Assembly (NCBI GenBank): GCA_964387365.1
Contig: CAYLWP010000001.1
Coordinates: 1 to 64,000, forward strand
Direction: 5' to 3'
Source: COE1 sp964387365
GTDB taxonomy: Bacteria; Bacillota; Clostridia; Lachnospirales; Lachnospiraceae
DNA length: 64,000 bases
Made by a program: the position numbers and the translations under genes
Notes under the pieces: generated by a model
Told to the model about the DNA's origin: nothing
Database searches by the model: none
The model's input: only the letters and a program-made list of their open reading frames with translations
In this document: positions 34,480 through 43,531 of the stretch, in pieces
Numbering within the stretch: position 1 is the stretch's first letter
Layout: each line of letters starts with the position of its first letter

Positions 34480-35610
34480 ATGATCAATTTTAATGTTCCC
34501 CCCTTTACAGGGAGAGAAATGGACTATATACGACAAGCCGTAGAGAATCAGAAAATCTGCGGTGACGGTGAATTTACGAAAAAGTGCAGTGAATGGATTG
34601 AGCAGAAGACCGGAACGGCAAAGTGCCTTCTGACAACCTCCTGTACACATGCAACCGAGCTGACAGCATTGCTTGCAGACATTAAGGAGGGCGACGAGGT
34701 CATCATGCCGTCATACACCTTTGTATCCACAGCGGATGCCTTCGTGCTGCGCGGAGCAAAGGTGGTATTTGTCGATATCAGACCGGATACCATGAATATT
34801 GATGAGACACTCATTGAGGATGCCATTACAGAACGTACCAAGGCAATTGTGCCGGTACACTATGCAGGTGTGGCATGCGAAATGGATACGATTATGGATA
34901 TTGCAAAGCGTCATAACCTGCTCGTTATCGAGGATGCGGCGCAGGGCATTATGGCAAGCTATAAGGGCAAGGCTCTTGGAGCAATCGGTGATATGGGCTG
35001 CTTCTCCTTCCATGAGACGAAGAATTTCAGCATGGGCGAGGGCGGAGCGCTTCTGATACAGGATGAAGCCTATATCGAGGATGCGGAAATTTTCCGTGAA
35101 AAGGGAACGGACCGTTCCAAGTTTTTCCGCGGTCAGGTAGATAAATACAGATGGATGAACTACGGTTCCTCCTATCTTCCAAGTGATATGAATGCAGCTT
35201 ATCTGTGGGCACAGCTTGAGCTTGCAGACGAGATAACCAATGCAAGACTTGCCAGATGGCATCAGTATGACGAGCTGCTACAGCCGTTAAAGGAAAGAGG
35301 ACTCTTAGAGCTCCCGACCATTCCTGAGGGCTGTGTACACAATGCACATATGTACTATGCCAAGGCAAAGGACCTGCAGGAAAGAACAGTACTGTTGGAC
35401 TTCTTAAAGAAGAATGGAGTATATTCCGTGTTCCATTATGTACCGCTTCATTCAGCACCCGCAGGAATGAAGTTCGGCAGATTTCATGGAGAAGATAAGT
35501 ATACAACCGGGGAGAGTGAACGATTATTCAGACTTCCTATGTATTATACATTAACAGAAGAACAGGTAAATTATATTGTAAGTAAGGTGAAGGAGTTCTA
35601 CCACGTATGA
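34480..35610 (+). CDS. rffA: dTDP-4-amino-4,6-dideoxygalactose transaminase (WecE/RffA type)
   Basis: This PLP enzyme aminates C4 of a dTDP-4-keto-6-deoxyhexose. The ATG at 34480 is set by AGGAGGGG seven bases before it and gives 376 residues, the standard WecE length. Motifs are INFNVPPFTGREMDYI at the start, TSCTHATELTALL, VIEDAAQGIMASYKGK, and FHETKNFSMGEGGAL with the Schiff-base lysine. The FHETKN version is distinctive of the WecE subgroup. rfbA/rfbB for its substrate are not in the window. The product may be the substrate of the GNAT domain encoded at 37429. Confidence 0.9.
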   Translation: MINFNVPPFTGREMDYIRQAVENQKICGDGEFTKKCSEWIEQKTGTAKCLLTTSCTHATELTALLADIKEGDEVIMPSYTFVSTADAFVLRGAKVVFVDIRPDTMNIDETLIEDAITERTKAIVPVHYAGVACEMDTIMDIAKRHNLLVIEDAAQGIMASYKGKALGAIGDMGCFSFHETKNFSMGEGGALLIQDEAYIEDAEIFREKGTDRSKFFRGQVDKYRWMNYGSSYLPSDMNAAYLWAQLELADEITNARLARWHQYDELLQPLKERGLLELPTIPEGCVHNAHMYYAKAKDLQERTVLLDFLKKNGVYSVFHYVPLHSAPAGMKFGRFHGEDKYTTGESERLFRLPMYYTLTEEQVNYIVSKVKEFYHV

Positions 35611-37391
35611 TGGAGAGCCTGAAAAAGCCGGCTTTTGGCAGACTGCTTAAGGTAATTCTGTTCATGGTAATCATGATAGCCGGTCTCGCAACAGCATTTG
35701 ATTTTTACTATGATTTAAACGATGATACTGTGATAAAGGACATCCTGTCGGGAGCCTATACAGGAACCCCGAGCGGTTATAGCATCCAGATGCTGTATCC
35801 GCTGAGCTTTTGTGTGTCATTGCTTTACCGAGCCATTCCCGGAGTACCCTGGTATGGCTTGTTTTTGTGCGTATGCCAGTTTGGTGTGGCAGCGTTACTT
35901 GCATGGCGTGTCACCGGCATACTTGAAAAGCATTGGATGCAGACAGCTGCACTCATTTTTGAAGGAATTGTGTTTTTAGGTCTGCTCATCAGACAGCTTG
36001 TGATCGTGCAATACAGCGTAACCGGCGGAATCTGTATGGCAGGAGCCATATTTTTGTTCACCACAGGAAAAGAGATGGAGTCACCAAAACAGTATCTGAA
36101 ACAGAATCTGGTGCCGATATTTTTGGTTGTCCTGTCCTTTATGATCAGAACAGAGATGTGCCTTATGCTGTTTCCGTTTTTGCTGCTTGCAGGCCTTGGC
36201 AAGTGGATGACGCAGGAAAAAATATTTACCATGACAAATGCCGGGCGTTATCTGTATGTAATCGGAACTGCTCTGGCAGGAATGATACTTGTGCTGTGTC
36301 TGGACAAGCTTGCCTATGCAGCATCAGCAGACAGTGATGCCTGGAAGACTTATCAAAGCTTTTTTGATGCAAGAACAGACATCTATGATTTCTACGGATT
36401 GCCGGAATATGAGAAAAATCAGGAATTTTATCAGGAAATCGGACTCTCCAAAGAATCCTATACTCTATTGGAAAATTATAATTTTTCCCTTGATGAGACA
36501 ATTGACGCAGAGATGCTGGAGCGGCTTGCAGAGCTCCAAGAGTCGAAGGCAGGAAAAGAGGAGGGCTTGGAAAGTACAGCGGGCATTTTTAGCAAAAACA
36601 GTTTGAAGGAAGCACTATGGATGTATAAAAACAGACTGTTAAATATGGAAAGCGGCGTGTATGCCTATGTACTGCTGGCAGCCTATGTTTCTTATATCAT
36701 TCTTGCCGGAGGCAATAAAAAAAGCGGATGCTATTGGAAAGTTGCCCTGCTTCTGGTTATTCGAAGCATATTATGGATATATTTATTTATGGTGGACAGA
36801 TACCCGGACAGAATCACATGTCCGCTTCTGGTAACAGAGATTACGATGCTGTTAGCGTGGATTGTAGAGGAAAGCACAAGTGCAAAGCGCGGCATTCAGA
36901 CATTTGGAATCTATGTTTTACTTGGCGTATGCTCTGTTATGGCATTTGCTTCCAATGCAGAGAGTGCTAAGGCGGAGTATGAGAACAGGGAGCGTGTGAA
37001 CTCACGTTGGGAATCGTTAATTTCCTATTGTAAGGAACGGGAAGATATCTACTATGTCGTAGACGTGTACTCTTCGACTTCGTATGAAGGAATCGCATAT
37101 TCGGAAAAAATATTTAAACATGTGGATAACAGCTACCGAAACTTTGACATCTGTGGAGGCTGGCTGGCAAAAAGTCCTCTGATGTATGAGAAGCTCGGAA
37201 GGCTGCAGATAAGCGATATAGAAAGCGCGCTTTTGTCCGGGGAACAGGCGTATTTTATTGCAACGCCGGATAAGGATCTGGCATGGCTTATAAATTATTA
37301 TGCCTCAAAGGGCAGAGAAGTACAGCCGGAAAGAATGGACACGATATATGATGGCGTGGCAGAGTGCTTTGCCGTATACCGGTTACGATAA
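35607..37391 (+). CDS. Large polytopic membrane protein, possibly GT-C
   Basis: This 594-residue protein, overlapping rffA by four bases, has about eleven hydrophobic segments and a C-terminal extracytoplasmic tail (about 470-594). The first loop, FDFYYDLNDDTVIKDIL, is rich in Asp, as in GT-C transferases or polymerases. A second loop (about 240-310) is large and charged. I do not recognise a named family. It may transfer a lipid-linked sugar to the growing glycan or to a protein. Confidence 0.6.
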   Translation: MMESLKKPAFGRLLKVILFMVIMIAGLATAFDFYYDLNDDTVIKDILSGAYTGTPSGYSIQMLYPLSFCVSLLYRAIPGVPWYGLFLCVCQFGVAALLAWRVTGILEKHWMQTAALIFEGIVFLGLLIRQLVIVQYSVTGGICMAGAIFLFTTGKEMESPKQYLKQNLVPIFLVVLSFMIRTEMCLMLFPFLLLAGLGKWMTQEKIFTMTNAGRYLYVIGTALAGMILVLCLDKLAYAASADSDAWKTYQSFFDARTDIYDFYGLPEYEKNQEFYQEIGLSKESYTLLENYNFSLDETIDAEMLERLAELQESKAGKEEGLESTAGIFSKNSLKEALWMYKNRLLNMESGVYAYVLLAAYVSYIILAGGNKKSGCYWKVALLLVIRSILWIYLFMVDRYPDRITCPLLVTEITMLLAWIVEESTSAKRGIQTFGIYVLLGVCSVMAFASNAESAKAEYENRERVNSRWESLISYCKEREDIYYVVDVYSSTSYEGIAYSEKIFKHVDNSYRNFDICGGWLAKSPLMYEKLGRLQISDIESALLSGEQAYFIATPDKDLAWLINYYASKGREVQPERMDTIYDGVAECFAVYRLR

Positions 37392-37428
37392 ATCTACATA
37401 AGGATGAGATGCAGAAAGGTGTAAAGGA

Positions 37429-38973
37429 ATGGAACAGGTAAGAAAGGATTTAAGAATTGAGGGCAGTCAGATTTATCTGCGCCCGATTACCGTAGAAGAC
37501 ACAGACCTGGTACTTAGTTGGAGAAATGACAAAAAGGTTGTGGAAAACTTCATATACCGTAAAGAAATAACCAGAGAGGAGCATCTAAGCTGGCTGGAGA
37601 ATAAGGTGAATAAGGGCCTCGTCATTCAGTTTATCATCTGTGATAAGCAGACAGACAAGCCGCTTGGCTCCATTTACCTACAGAACTTCAATGAGAGCAG
37701 CCGTCAGGCGGAGGAAGGCATCTTTTTAGGAGAAGAGGAAGCCTATGGCAGAGGAATCGGCACGGAAGTTGCAAAGCTCGTGCTTGACTATGCCTTTAAG
37801 AACCTGAAGCTTCATAAGCTTACCGCAAGGGTACTAAGCTTCAATCAGGGAAGCCGCAAAATGCATGAAAAGGCAGGCTATAAACAGGAATCCTACCTGA
37901 AGGACGAGCTCTTTCTGGATGGAAAATACGAGGATATTATTTTCTATGGAGCAATCAATCCGGCTGAGACAAATCATGAGAGGAGTACCTCCGCAGAGAA
38001 AAAGGCTACCGGCGTAAAGCAGGATGATACGAAAAAGGTCAGCTTTATCATCCCCTGCTACCGTAGTGAGGAGACGATAGAAGGAGTGGTTTGCGAGATT
38101 CGTGACACCATGCTGACTCTGCCACAGTACACGTATGATATTTTTCTTGTCAATGACTGCTCACCGGACAATACCTTTTCGGTGATTCAGAAGCTTTGTC
38201 ATCAGTATGATAATATTACAGGCATCAGCCTTGCCAAGAATTTCGGACAGCACTCTGCCCTTATGGCAGGACTTCGCAAGTCGGACGGAGATATTGTTGT
38301 CTGCCTCGATGATGACGGTCAGACACCTGCGGATGAGGTGGGTAAGCTCCTTGTCGGTATTGAAGAGGGCAGCGATGTGGTCTATGCCCAATATGAAACG
38401 AAAAAGCACAGTGCCTTCCGTAACTTCGGAACCTGGATGAATGACGTTATGACAAGAGTGATGCTTGGAAAGCCGAAGGACTTACATCTGACAAGCTACT
38501 TTGCCGCAAAGCGCTTTGTGGTGGAGAGCATGCTGGCGTATGAGAAGAGCTATCCGTATATTATCGGTCTGGTGCTTCGTGCTACCAAGAATATCTCCAA
38601 TGTACCGGTCAATCACAGAAGCCGTGAGGTCGGAGCCTCCGGCTATACGATGAAAAAGCTTTTAAGTCTGTGGTTTAATGGATTTACCGCCTTTTCCATT
38701 CTGCCGCTTCGCATGGCAACCGTAGCAGGGAGTGTTTGTGCAGGTCTGGGATTTTTATATGGACTATATACGATTATTAAGAAACTGGTGAACCCCGAAG
38801 TACCCATGGGCTTTAGTGCCCTGATGACAGTGGTTGTTTTCATCGGCGGAATGCTGATGCTCATGCTTGGGCTTGTCGGTGAATATATCGGAAGAATTTA
38901 TATCAGCATCAATAACTCGCCGCAGTACGTTATCCGCGAGGAGATAGGGCATACCGTGGAGGATGAGAAATAG
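37429..38973 (+). CDS. Fusion of a GNAT acetyltransferase and a GtrB/ArnC-type GT2
   Basis: Residues about 8-180 form a RimJ/RimL-type GNAT domain: IYLRPITVEDTDLVLSWRN, then GRGIGTEVAKLVLDYAF for acetyl-CoA binding and NQGSRKMHEKAGYKQE. Residues about 200-514 form a polyprenyl-phosphate glycosyltransferase: VSFIIPCYRSEETIEG, LVNDCSPDNT, CLDDDGQTPADE, and two C-terminal transmembrane hairpins. The GNAT part resembles WecD and PseH, which acetylate 4-amino sugars. A single polypeptide may therefore acetylate an amino sugar and load it on undecaprenyl phosphate. It directly follows the amino-sugar gene rffA and a GT-C-like protein. Confidence 0.85.
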   Translation: MEQVRKDLRIEGSQIYLRPITVEDTDLVLSWRNDKKVVENFIYRKEITREEHLSWLENKVNKGLVIQFIICDKQTDKPLGSIYLQNFNESSRQAEEGIFLGEEEAYGRGIGTEVAKLVLDYAFKNLKLHKLTARVLSFNQGSRKMHEKAGYKQESYLKDELFLDGKYEDIIFYGAINPAETNHERSTSAEKKATGVKQDDTKKVSFIIPCYRSEETIEGVVCEIRDTMLTLPQYTYDIFLVNDCSPDNTFSVIQKLCHQYDNITGISLAKNFGQHSALMAGLRKSDGDIVVCLDDDGQTPADEVGKLLVGIEEGSDVVYAQYETKKHSAFRNFGTWMNDVMTRVMLGKPKDLHLTSYFAAKRFVVESMLAYEKSYPYIIGLVLRATKNISNVPVNHRSREVGASGYTMKKLLSLWFNGFTAFSILPLRMATVAGSVCAGLGFLYGLYTIIKKLVNPEVPMGFSALMTVVVFIGGMLMLMLGLVGEYIGRIYISINNSPQYVIREEIGHTVEDEK

Positions 38974-38980
38974 ACTTTAG

Positions 38981-39009
38981 TTGTATTCACAAAACGATTG
39001 TGCTATACT
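38981..39009 (+). promoter_or_regulatory. Sigma-A-type promoter for the ligase-like gene and the bacillosamine module
   Basis: TTGTAT (38981-38986), 17 bases, then TATACT (39004-39009). The start of transcription would be near 39016. The promoter overlaps the first codons of the longest open frame, which helps to reject the GTG at 39000 as the start of translation. Confidence 0.72.
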
Positions 39010-39047
39010 ACGATAGGCAAAAGGAGCGAAAGGAGACGGGTATCGCA

Positions 39048-41609
39048 TTGAATCCGAAGGAATTATTACAGCATGCGGCAGGTGATGTGAAGCATGTGAG
39101 AAGAAATACGATTATTCAAATAGTGATAGCTACGTTTGCGTTTATTTTGCTATGCCGTGTCTGGCCGATGGGCTTAGTACAGCGTTATACAGAGTCTCTT
39201 CAGCAGGCTTATTCGTCTGCTGAAGAGATGACGGGAGATACCTTTACTTATGCAGATAAGAAGCTGCAGACAGTGCGTTTTACACAGGAGCATATTTATC
39301 AGGTGATGCTGTATCTGTCTTGTAGTGAAGAATATAATGAGAATGAAGATTACGCCATGTTTCGCCTTTATGATGATTCCTTTTCCTGTATCTACGAAGA
39401 AACACAGGGATTCGGATTATTGGAACGACAGGGTGGCTTTTTAGCGACACCCGATATGGATGTGATGACAGGCAGGGATTATTATTATGAAGTGCTTGTT
39501 CCGGAAGAGGCAGAAGGAAGCTTGTATTTACCGGTTGCAGAGAAGACAATGCTTGTTCAATCGGAAAATACGATTTTATATGTAGATGGTATTTACAGGG
39601 ATGATATTTCCCTGATTGCAGATTTTACGTATTCCAAGGAACTTACCGTATTGCATGTGATAGGTTATGATTTACTGATTCTGGCGCTGGCAGGATTGCT
39701 TTATCTGGGTATCCTGTGGAGCCTTTATCATTTTGAAGATTATCTAGATACAGCGGTAGCTTATGGAAGAAAAGTGGCAATCGTGCTTGTAGTGCTTGCG
39801 GCAATTGCCTTTTTTGTCTTTGCTGTAATTATGAATGGTTTTGGCGGAGAAGCAGCGGACCGCGTTGTATATGCGATAGCAGCGGTTACAGCAGTTGCAT
39901 GGTTTATCTGTGCAATCCGTACATCGGGAAGTGAGAGAAAGGAATCGAAGCTTTCAGCAGAAAAACAGGCTTCACTGATTAGACGTAACTATATTCAGAC
40001 AGTAAGCTTTGCGTTATTATTTTATGCACTTTGTCAGTATGTTAATGCAGACAGAGAGTATTTTCATTGGGTAAATACAAGGTGGATGCTAATCTTTTTT
40101 GGCATTGCCCTGTTGATGATACAGACCGGAAAAGAGCTTTGTAATTATATGAATGTCATCTGGCTTGGTATTTCACTAATCGGTTCTGTGATATATTGCT
40201 ATGGTGTAGAGGGTGAGCAGGAGCTTTATCTTGCAAAGCTTGCAGCCGCAGTAACTGTTGTGTGGGGCTTGGTTGTTATTAGTACCCTCAGACAGGTAAA
40301 GAAAGATTTCTGGAAAACAATATATTGGCCATTCCTTGCTGTATGGCTTGTTTTTGTCATATTTATGTGGGTAAACCGCTTTGATAAGGTATGGGTATTT
40401 GTTGCTGTATTACCATTTTTATCATTGCTTTTTCTGAATCTGAGTGCAGCAGGGAAAAGCCGGTTGCTGAAGAACTTCACAAACGGAATTCTTCTTAGCT
40501 TCGGGCTTGTTATGCTGTTTTGTCTTGTACACAGACCATATCATTACTGGATGAGATATCGTTATAACGGTATCTTCCATACTGTGGCGTGTACCGGTAT
40601 GTATCTGGTGGTAGTATCCGGTGCGGTGATTGGGAAGCTCTATGGAAAGTGGAGAGAGAGCGGTAAGCTTCTGCAGATTGCGAAGCTAGAGCTGTTTATA
40701 CTGGCGGCATTGGTTGCAAATATCTTTCTGTCCATGTCAAGAACAGCCCTATTAACCTTGAGTGTAAATCTGTTGTTAGTAGCTATATTGGCAGCAGTTT
40801 CCTATAAAAAAAGAATCAGACAGGTATTTTTGGAGCTGTGTCTGATGGGGATTGCTATTGTAATCAGCTTTCCTTTGATGTATTCTGTGATAAGAGTGGT
40901 TCCGGCAGTGATTAATGATCCCATCCGTTACGAACTTGAACCACAGGACAGAAACTACATGATTTATGAGGGCGATAAGATTGACTCTGATAAATATATG
41001 ACGATAGGACGTTATTTTACTGTATTTTTTGGCAGATTTCGGACAGAAGAGGAAGAGGCAAGAGATACGATTAATATAGAAAGCGATACAACACTTCTTG
41101 CATACATAGGAAAGAGTTCATTGCCGGTAAGTCTGCCTTCGGCACAGGAAGATAATTATGTTCTTGAGCAGCAGAGTGATGTGTCTAATGGGCGCTTTGA
41201 TATATACCGGGTTTATTTGAAGAATCTGACCCTGAATGGGCATGAGACAATGGAACCGGAGGAAACCCATTATGGTCATGCACACAATTCTTATATACAG
41301 GTTGCTTATGATTTTGGTCTGATAGCAGGTATAGCATTTCTGATTTTATGCGCTGTTACGTTATGGCGGTCGGTTGTGTTGGCATATCGGTATGGGAAAA
41401 ATTACGATATTTATTTTGTACCGTTTTCCCTGATTATTGTATTTGGCTTTACCAGCCTGACGGAATGGGCGTTCCATCCATGTATTCCAATAGGATTTGC
41501 ATTTTTGTTTGTGCAGATACTGTTGTTACAGAAACCATGGAGTCGCAGGAACAGTAGCGGTGATATGAGAAAAATACCGGGGGAGACAATTGCGCAGCAG
41601 GCAGAATAA
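39048..41609 (+). CDS. O-antigen ligase-like (Wzy/WaaL) membrane protein
   Basis: I start at the TTG at 39048, preceded by AGGAG at 39031-39035; the GTG at 39000 lies inside a promoter. The product has about 853 residues. One helix lies near the N-terminus, followed by an extracellular domain (about 45-200) and then about thirteen helices. LSMSRTALLTL and, after a long outer loop, HYGHAHNSYIQVAYDFGLIAG match the O-antigen ligase/polymerase signature, with the conserved histidines. It could ligate a glycan to lipid or protein, or polymerise it. The large N-terminal extracellular part is unusual for the family. Confidence 0.8.
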   Translation: MNPKELLQHAAGDVKHVRRNTIIQIVIATFAFILLCRVWPMGLVQRYTESLQQAYSSAEEMTGDTFTYADKKLQTVRFTQEHIYQVMLYLSCSEEYNENEDYAMFRLYDDSFSCIYEETQGFGLLERQGGFLATPDMDVMTGRDYYYEVLVPEEAEGSLYLPVAEKTMLVQSENTILYVDGIYRDDISLIADFTYSKELTVLHVIGYDLLILALAGLLYLGILWSLYHFEDYLDTAVAYGRKVAIVLVVLAAIAFFVFAVIMNGFGGEAADRVVYAIAAVTAVAWFICAIRTSGSERKESKLSAEKQASLIRRNYIQTVSFALLFYALCQYVNADREYFHWVNTRWMLIFFGIALLMIQTGKELCNYMNVIWLGISLIGSVIYCYGVEGEQELYLAKLAAAVTVVWGLVVISTLRQVKKDFWKTIYWPFLAVWLVFVIFMWVNRFDKVWVFVAVLPFLSLLFLNLSAAGKSRLLKNFTNGILLSFGLVMLFCLVHRPYHYWMRYRYNGIFHTVACTGMYLVVVSGAVIGKLYGKWRESGKLLQIAKLELFILAALVANIFLSMSRTALLTLSVNLLLVAILAAVSYKKRIRQVFLELCLMGIAIVISFPLMYSVIRVVPAVINDPIRYELEPQDRNYMIYEGDKIDSDKYMTIGRYFTVFFGRFRTEEEEARDTINIESDTTLLAYIGKSSLPVSLPSAQEDNYVLEQQSDVSNGRFDIYRVYLKNLTLNGHETMEPEETHYGHAHNSYIQVAYDFGLIAGIAFLILCAVTLWRSVVLAYRYGKNYDIYFVPFSLIIVFGFTSLTEWAFHPCIPIGFAFLFVQILLLQKPWSRRNSSGDMRKIPGETIAQQAE

Positions 41610-41622
41610 TGAGGAGTATATT

Positions 41623-43494
41623 ATGAAATTGCTGAATCGGATAAACAGACAGCTGTTACACAGAAGAATAGTCTTAATTATCATGGATATCATGACAGTA
41701 TGTGTGTCAAGTATTGCACCGTTATGGTTGCGATTTGAGTTTAAATATAAGGATATACCGGATATTTACTTAAATTCAGCCTGGGATTTTATGCTGATTA
41801 ATGTTGTGATAGCATTAATAATATTCTATTTTTTCAAGCTATACCATAGCCTGTGGGCATTTGCAGGACCTGCGGAGGCACAGAATATTGTGGCTGCGTG
41901 CTTTTTGTGTGCATTACTTAATTTTGGCGGCATGCAGATTTTGGATTATCCGATTCCAAGAAGCTATTACTTCTTATATGCCATGATACTAACCGTAATT
42001 ACAGTTTGTGGAAGATTTTCATATCGTATTCTGCGAGGTATCAAGCATAAACGACAGAATAAGAAAAATGGAATTAAGGTCATGGTAATCGGTGCCGGAG
42101 AGGCTGCCAATACGGTAATCAAGGAAATCGTAAATAGCAGCTACAGTACGATGACAATCAAGTGCATTATCGATGATAATCCGATGAAATGGGGACGTTT
42201 CATTCAGGGAATCAAGATTGTCGGTGGTCGTGATAAAATTGTGGAATACGCGGCATTTTACGGCGTCGATGAGATTATGCTGGCGATTCCGTCAGCGAGC
42301 AGGGCAACAATGAAGGAACTGGTAGAAATTTGTCAGGAGACAAACTGTAAGCTTCGTACCCTTCCCGGAATCTATCAGCTGGTAAACGGCGAAGTTAATG
42401 TCAGCAAGCTTCGAGATGTAGATGTGGAGGATCTTCTTGGAAGAGATCCGATTAAGGTTGATATTGATTCTATCTTAAACTATGTAAAGGATAAAGTGAT
42501 ATTAGTAACCGGTGGCGGCGGCTCTATCGGAAGTGAGCTTTGCAGACAGATAGCAGGACATCAGCCAAAACAACTGATTATTGTAGATATTTATGAAAAC
42601 AATGCCTATGAAATACAACAGGAGCTGAAGCATAAGTATCCTTATCTTGACCTTGTGGTGTTAATTGCTTCTGTCAGAAATACAAATCGTATGAATCGTA
42701 TTATGTCAGAGTATCATCCGGATATTGTTTACCATGCGGCAGCGCATAAGCATGTTCCTCTGATGGAGGACAGTCCGAATGAAGCAATCAAGAATAATGT
42801 ATTCGGTACCTGGAAGACTGCGCAGGCAGCAGTACAGAACGGTGTAAAGAAGTTTGTTATGATTTCCACCGATAAGGCGGTAAATCCAACAAACATCATG
42901 GGTGCTTCCAAGCGTATCTGTGAGATGATTATTCAGACCTATAACAGACATTATGATACGGAATTCGTAGCCGTACGTTTTGGTAACGTACTTGGCAGTA
43001 ACGGAAGTGTGATTCCGTTATTCCGCAAGCAGATTATGGAGGGAGGACCTGTAACGGTTACCCATCCTGATATTATCCGATATTTCATGACAATTCCTGA
43101 AGCGGTTTCCCTTGTATTGCAGGCAGGTGTTTATGCCAAGGGAGGCGAGATTTTCGTACTTGATATGGGAGAGCCGGTTCGTATCCTGGACCTTGCAAAG
43201 AACTTAATTCGTTTATCCGGATATAAGGTAGACGAGGATATCAAGATTGAGTTCACAGGACTTCGTCCGGGGGAAAAGCTTTACGAGGAGCTTCTGATGA
43301 ATGAAGAGGGACTTACGGACACGGAGAATAAGCTGATTCATATCGGTAAGCCGATAGAATTTGACGAGACAAAGTTCTTTGCACAGCTCAACGAGCTGCA
43401 GCGGGAAGTAGATGAGGAGTGTATTGATATCCGCCCAATGATACAGGAAATCGTACCAACCTATGTTCCAAGGAAAAAAACTGAGGAGCAGTAG
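41623..43494 (+). CDS. Membrane UDP-HexNAc 4,6-dehydratase (PglF/CapD type)
   Basis: The ATG at 41623 follows GAGGAG by six bases, giving 623 residues. Four N-terminal helices (about 20-130) anchor a first Rossmann domain (VIGAGEAANTVIKEI). The catalytic domain follows from about 285: VTGGGGSIGSELCRQI and STDKAVNPTNIMGASKR. The layout matches PglF, which makes UDP-4-keto-6-deoxy-GlcNAc for bacillosamine. A PglE-like aminotransferase and a PglC-like transferase follow, supporting that role. It differs from the soluble, inverting PseB at 25577. Confidence 0.9.
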   Translation: MKLLNRINRQLLHRRIVLIIMDIMTVCVSSIAPLWLRFEFKYKDIPDIYLNSAWDFMLINVVIALIIFYFFKLYHSLWAFAGPAEAQNIVAACFLCALLNFGGMQILDYPIPRSYYFLYAMILTVITVCGRFSYRILRGIKHKRQNKKNGIKVMVIGAGEAANTVIKEIVNSSYSTMTIKCIIDDNPMKWGRFIQGIKIVGGRDKIVEYAAFYGVDEIMLAIPSASRATMKELVEICQETNCKLRTLPGIYQLVNGEVNVSKLRDVDVEDLLGRDPIKVDIDSILNYVKDKVILVTGGGGSIGSELCRQIAGHQPKQLIIVDIYENNAYEIQQELKHKYPYLDLVVLIASVRNTNRMNRIMSEYHPDIVYHAAAHKHVPLMEDSPNEAIKNNVFGTWKTAQAAVQNGVKKFVMISTDKAVNPTNIMGASKRICEMIIQTYNRHYDTEFVAVRFGNVLGSNGSVIPLFRKQIMEGGPVTVTHPDIIRYFMTIPEAVSLVLQAGVYAKGGEIFVLDMGEPVRILDLAKNLIRLSGYKVDEDIKIEFTGLRPGEKLYEELLMNEEGLTDTENKLIHIGKPIEFDETKFFAQLNELQREVDEECIDIRPMIQEIVPTYVPRKKTEEQ

Positions 43495-43531
43495 AGATAT
43501 CATTTATAACAAGAATGGAGGCGTTGTAATT

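Noticed and set aside
34711..35262. A 183-codon minus-strand frame
   Set aside because: It is antisense to the well-supported WecE-type aminotransferase and shows no domain or start signal.
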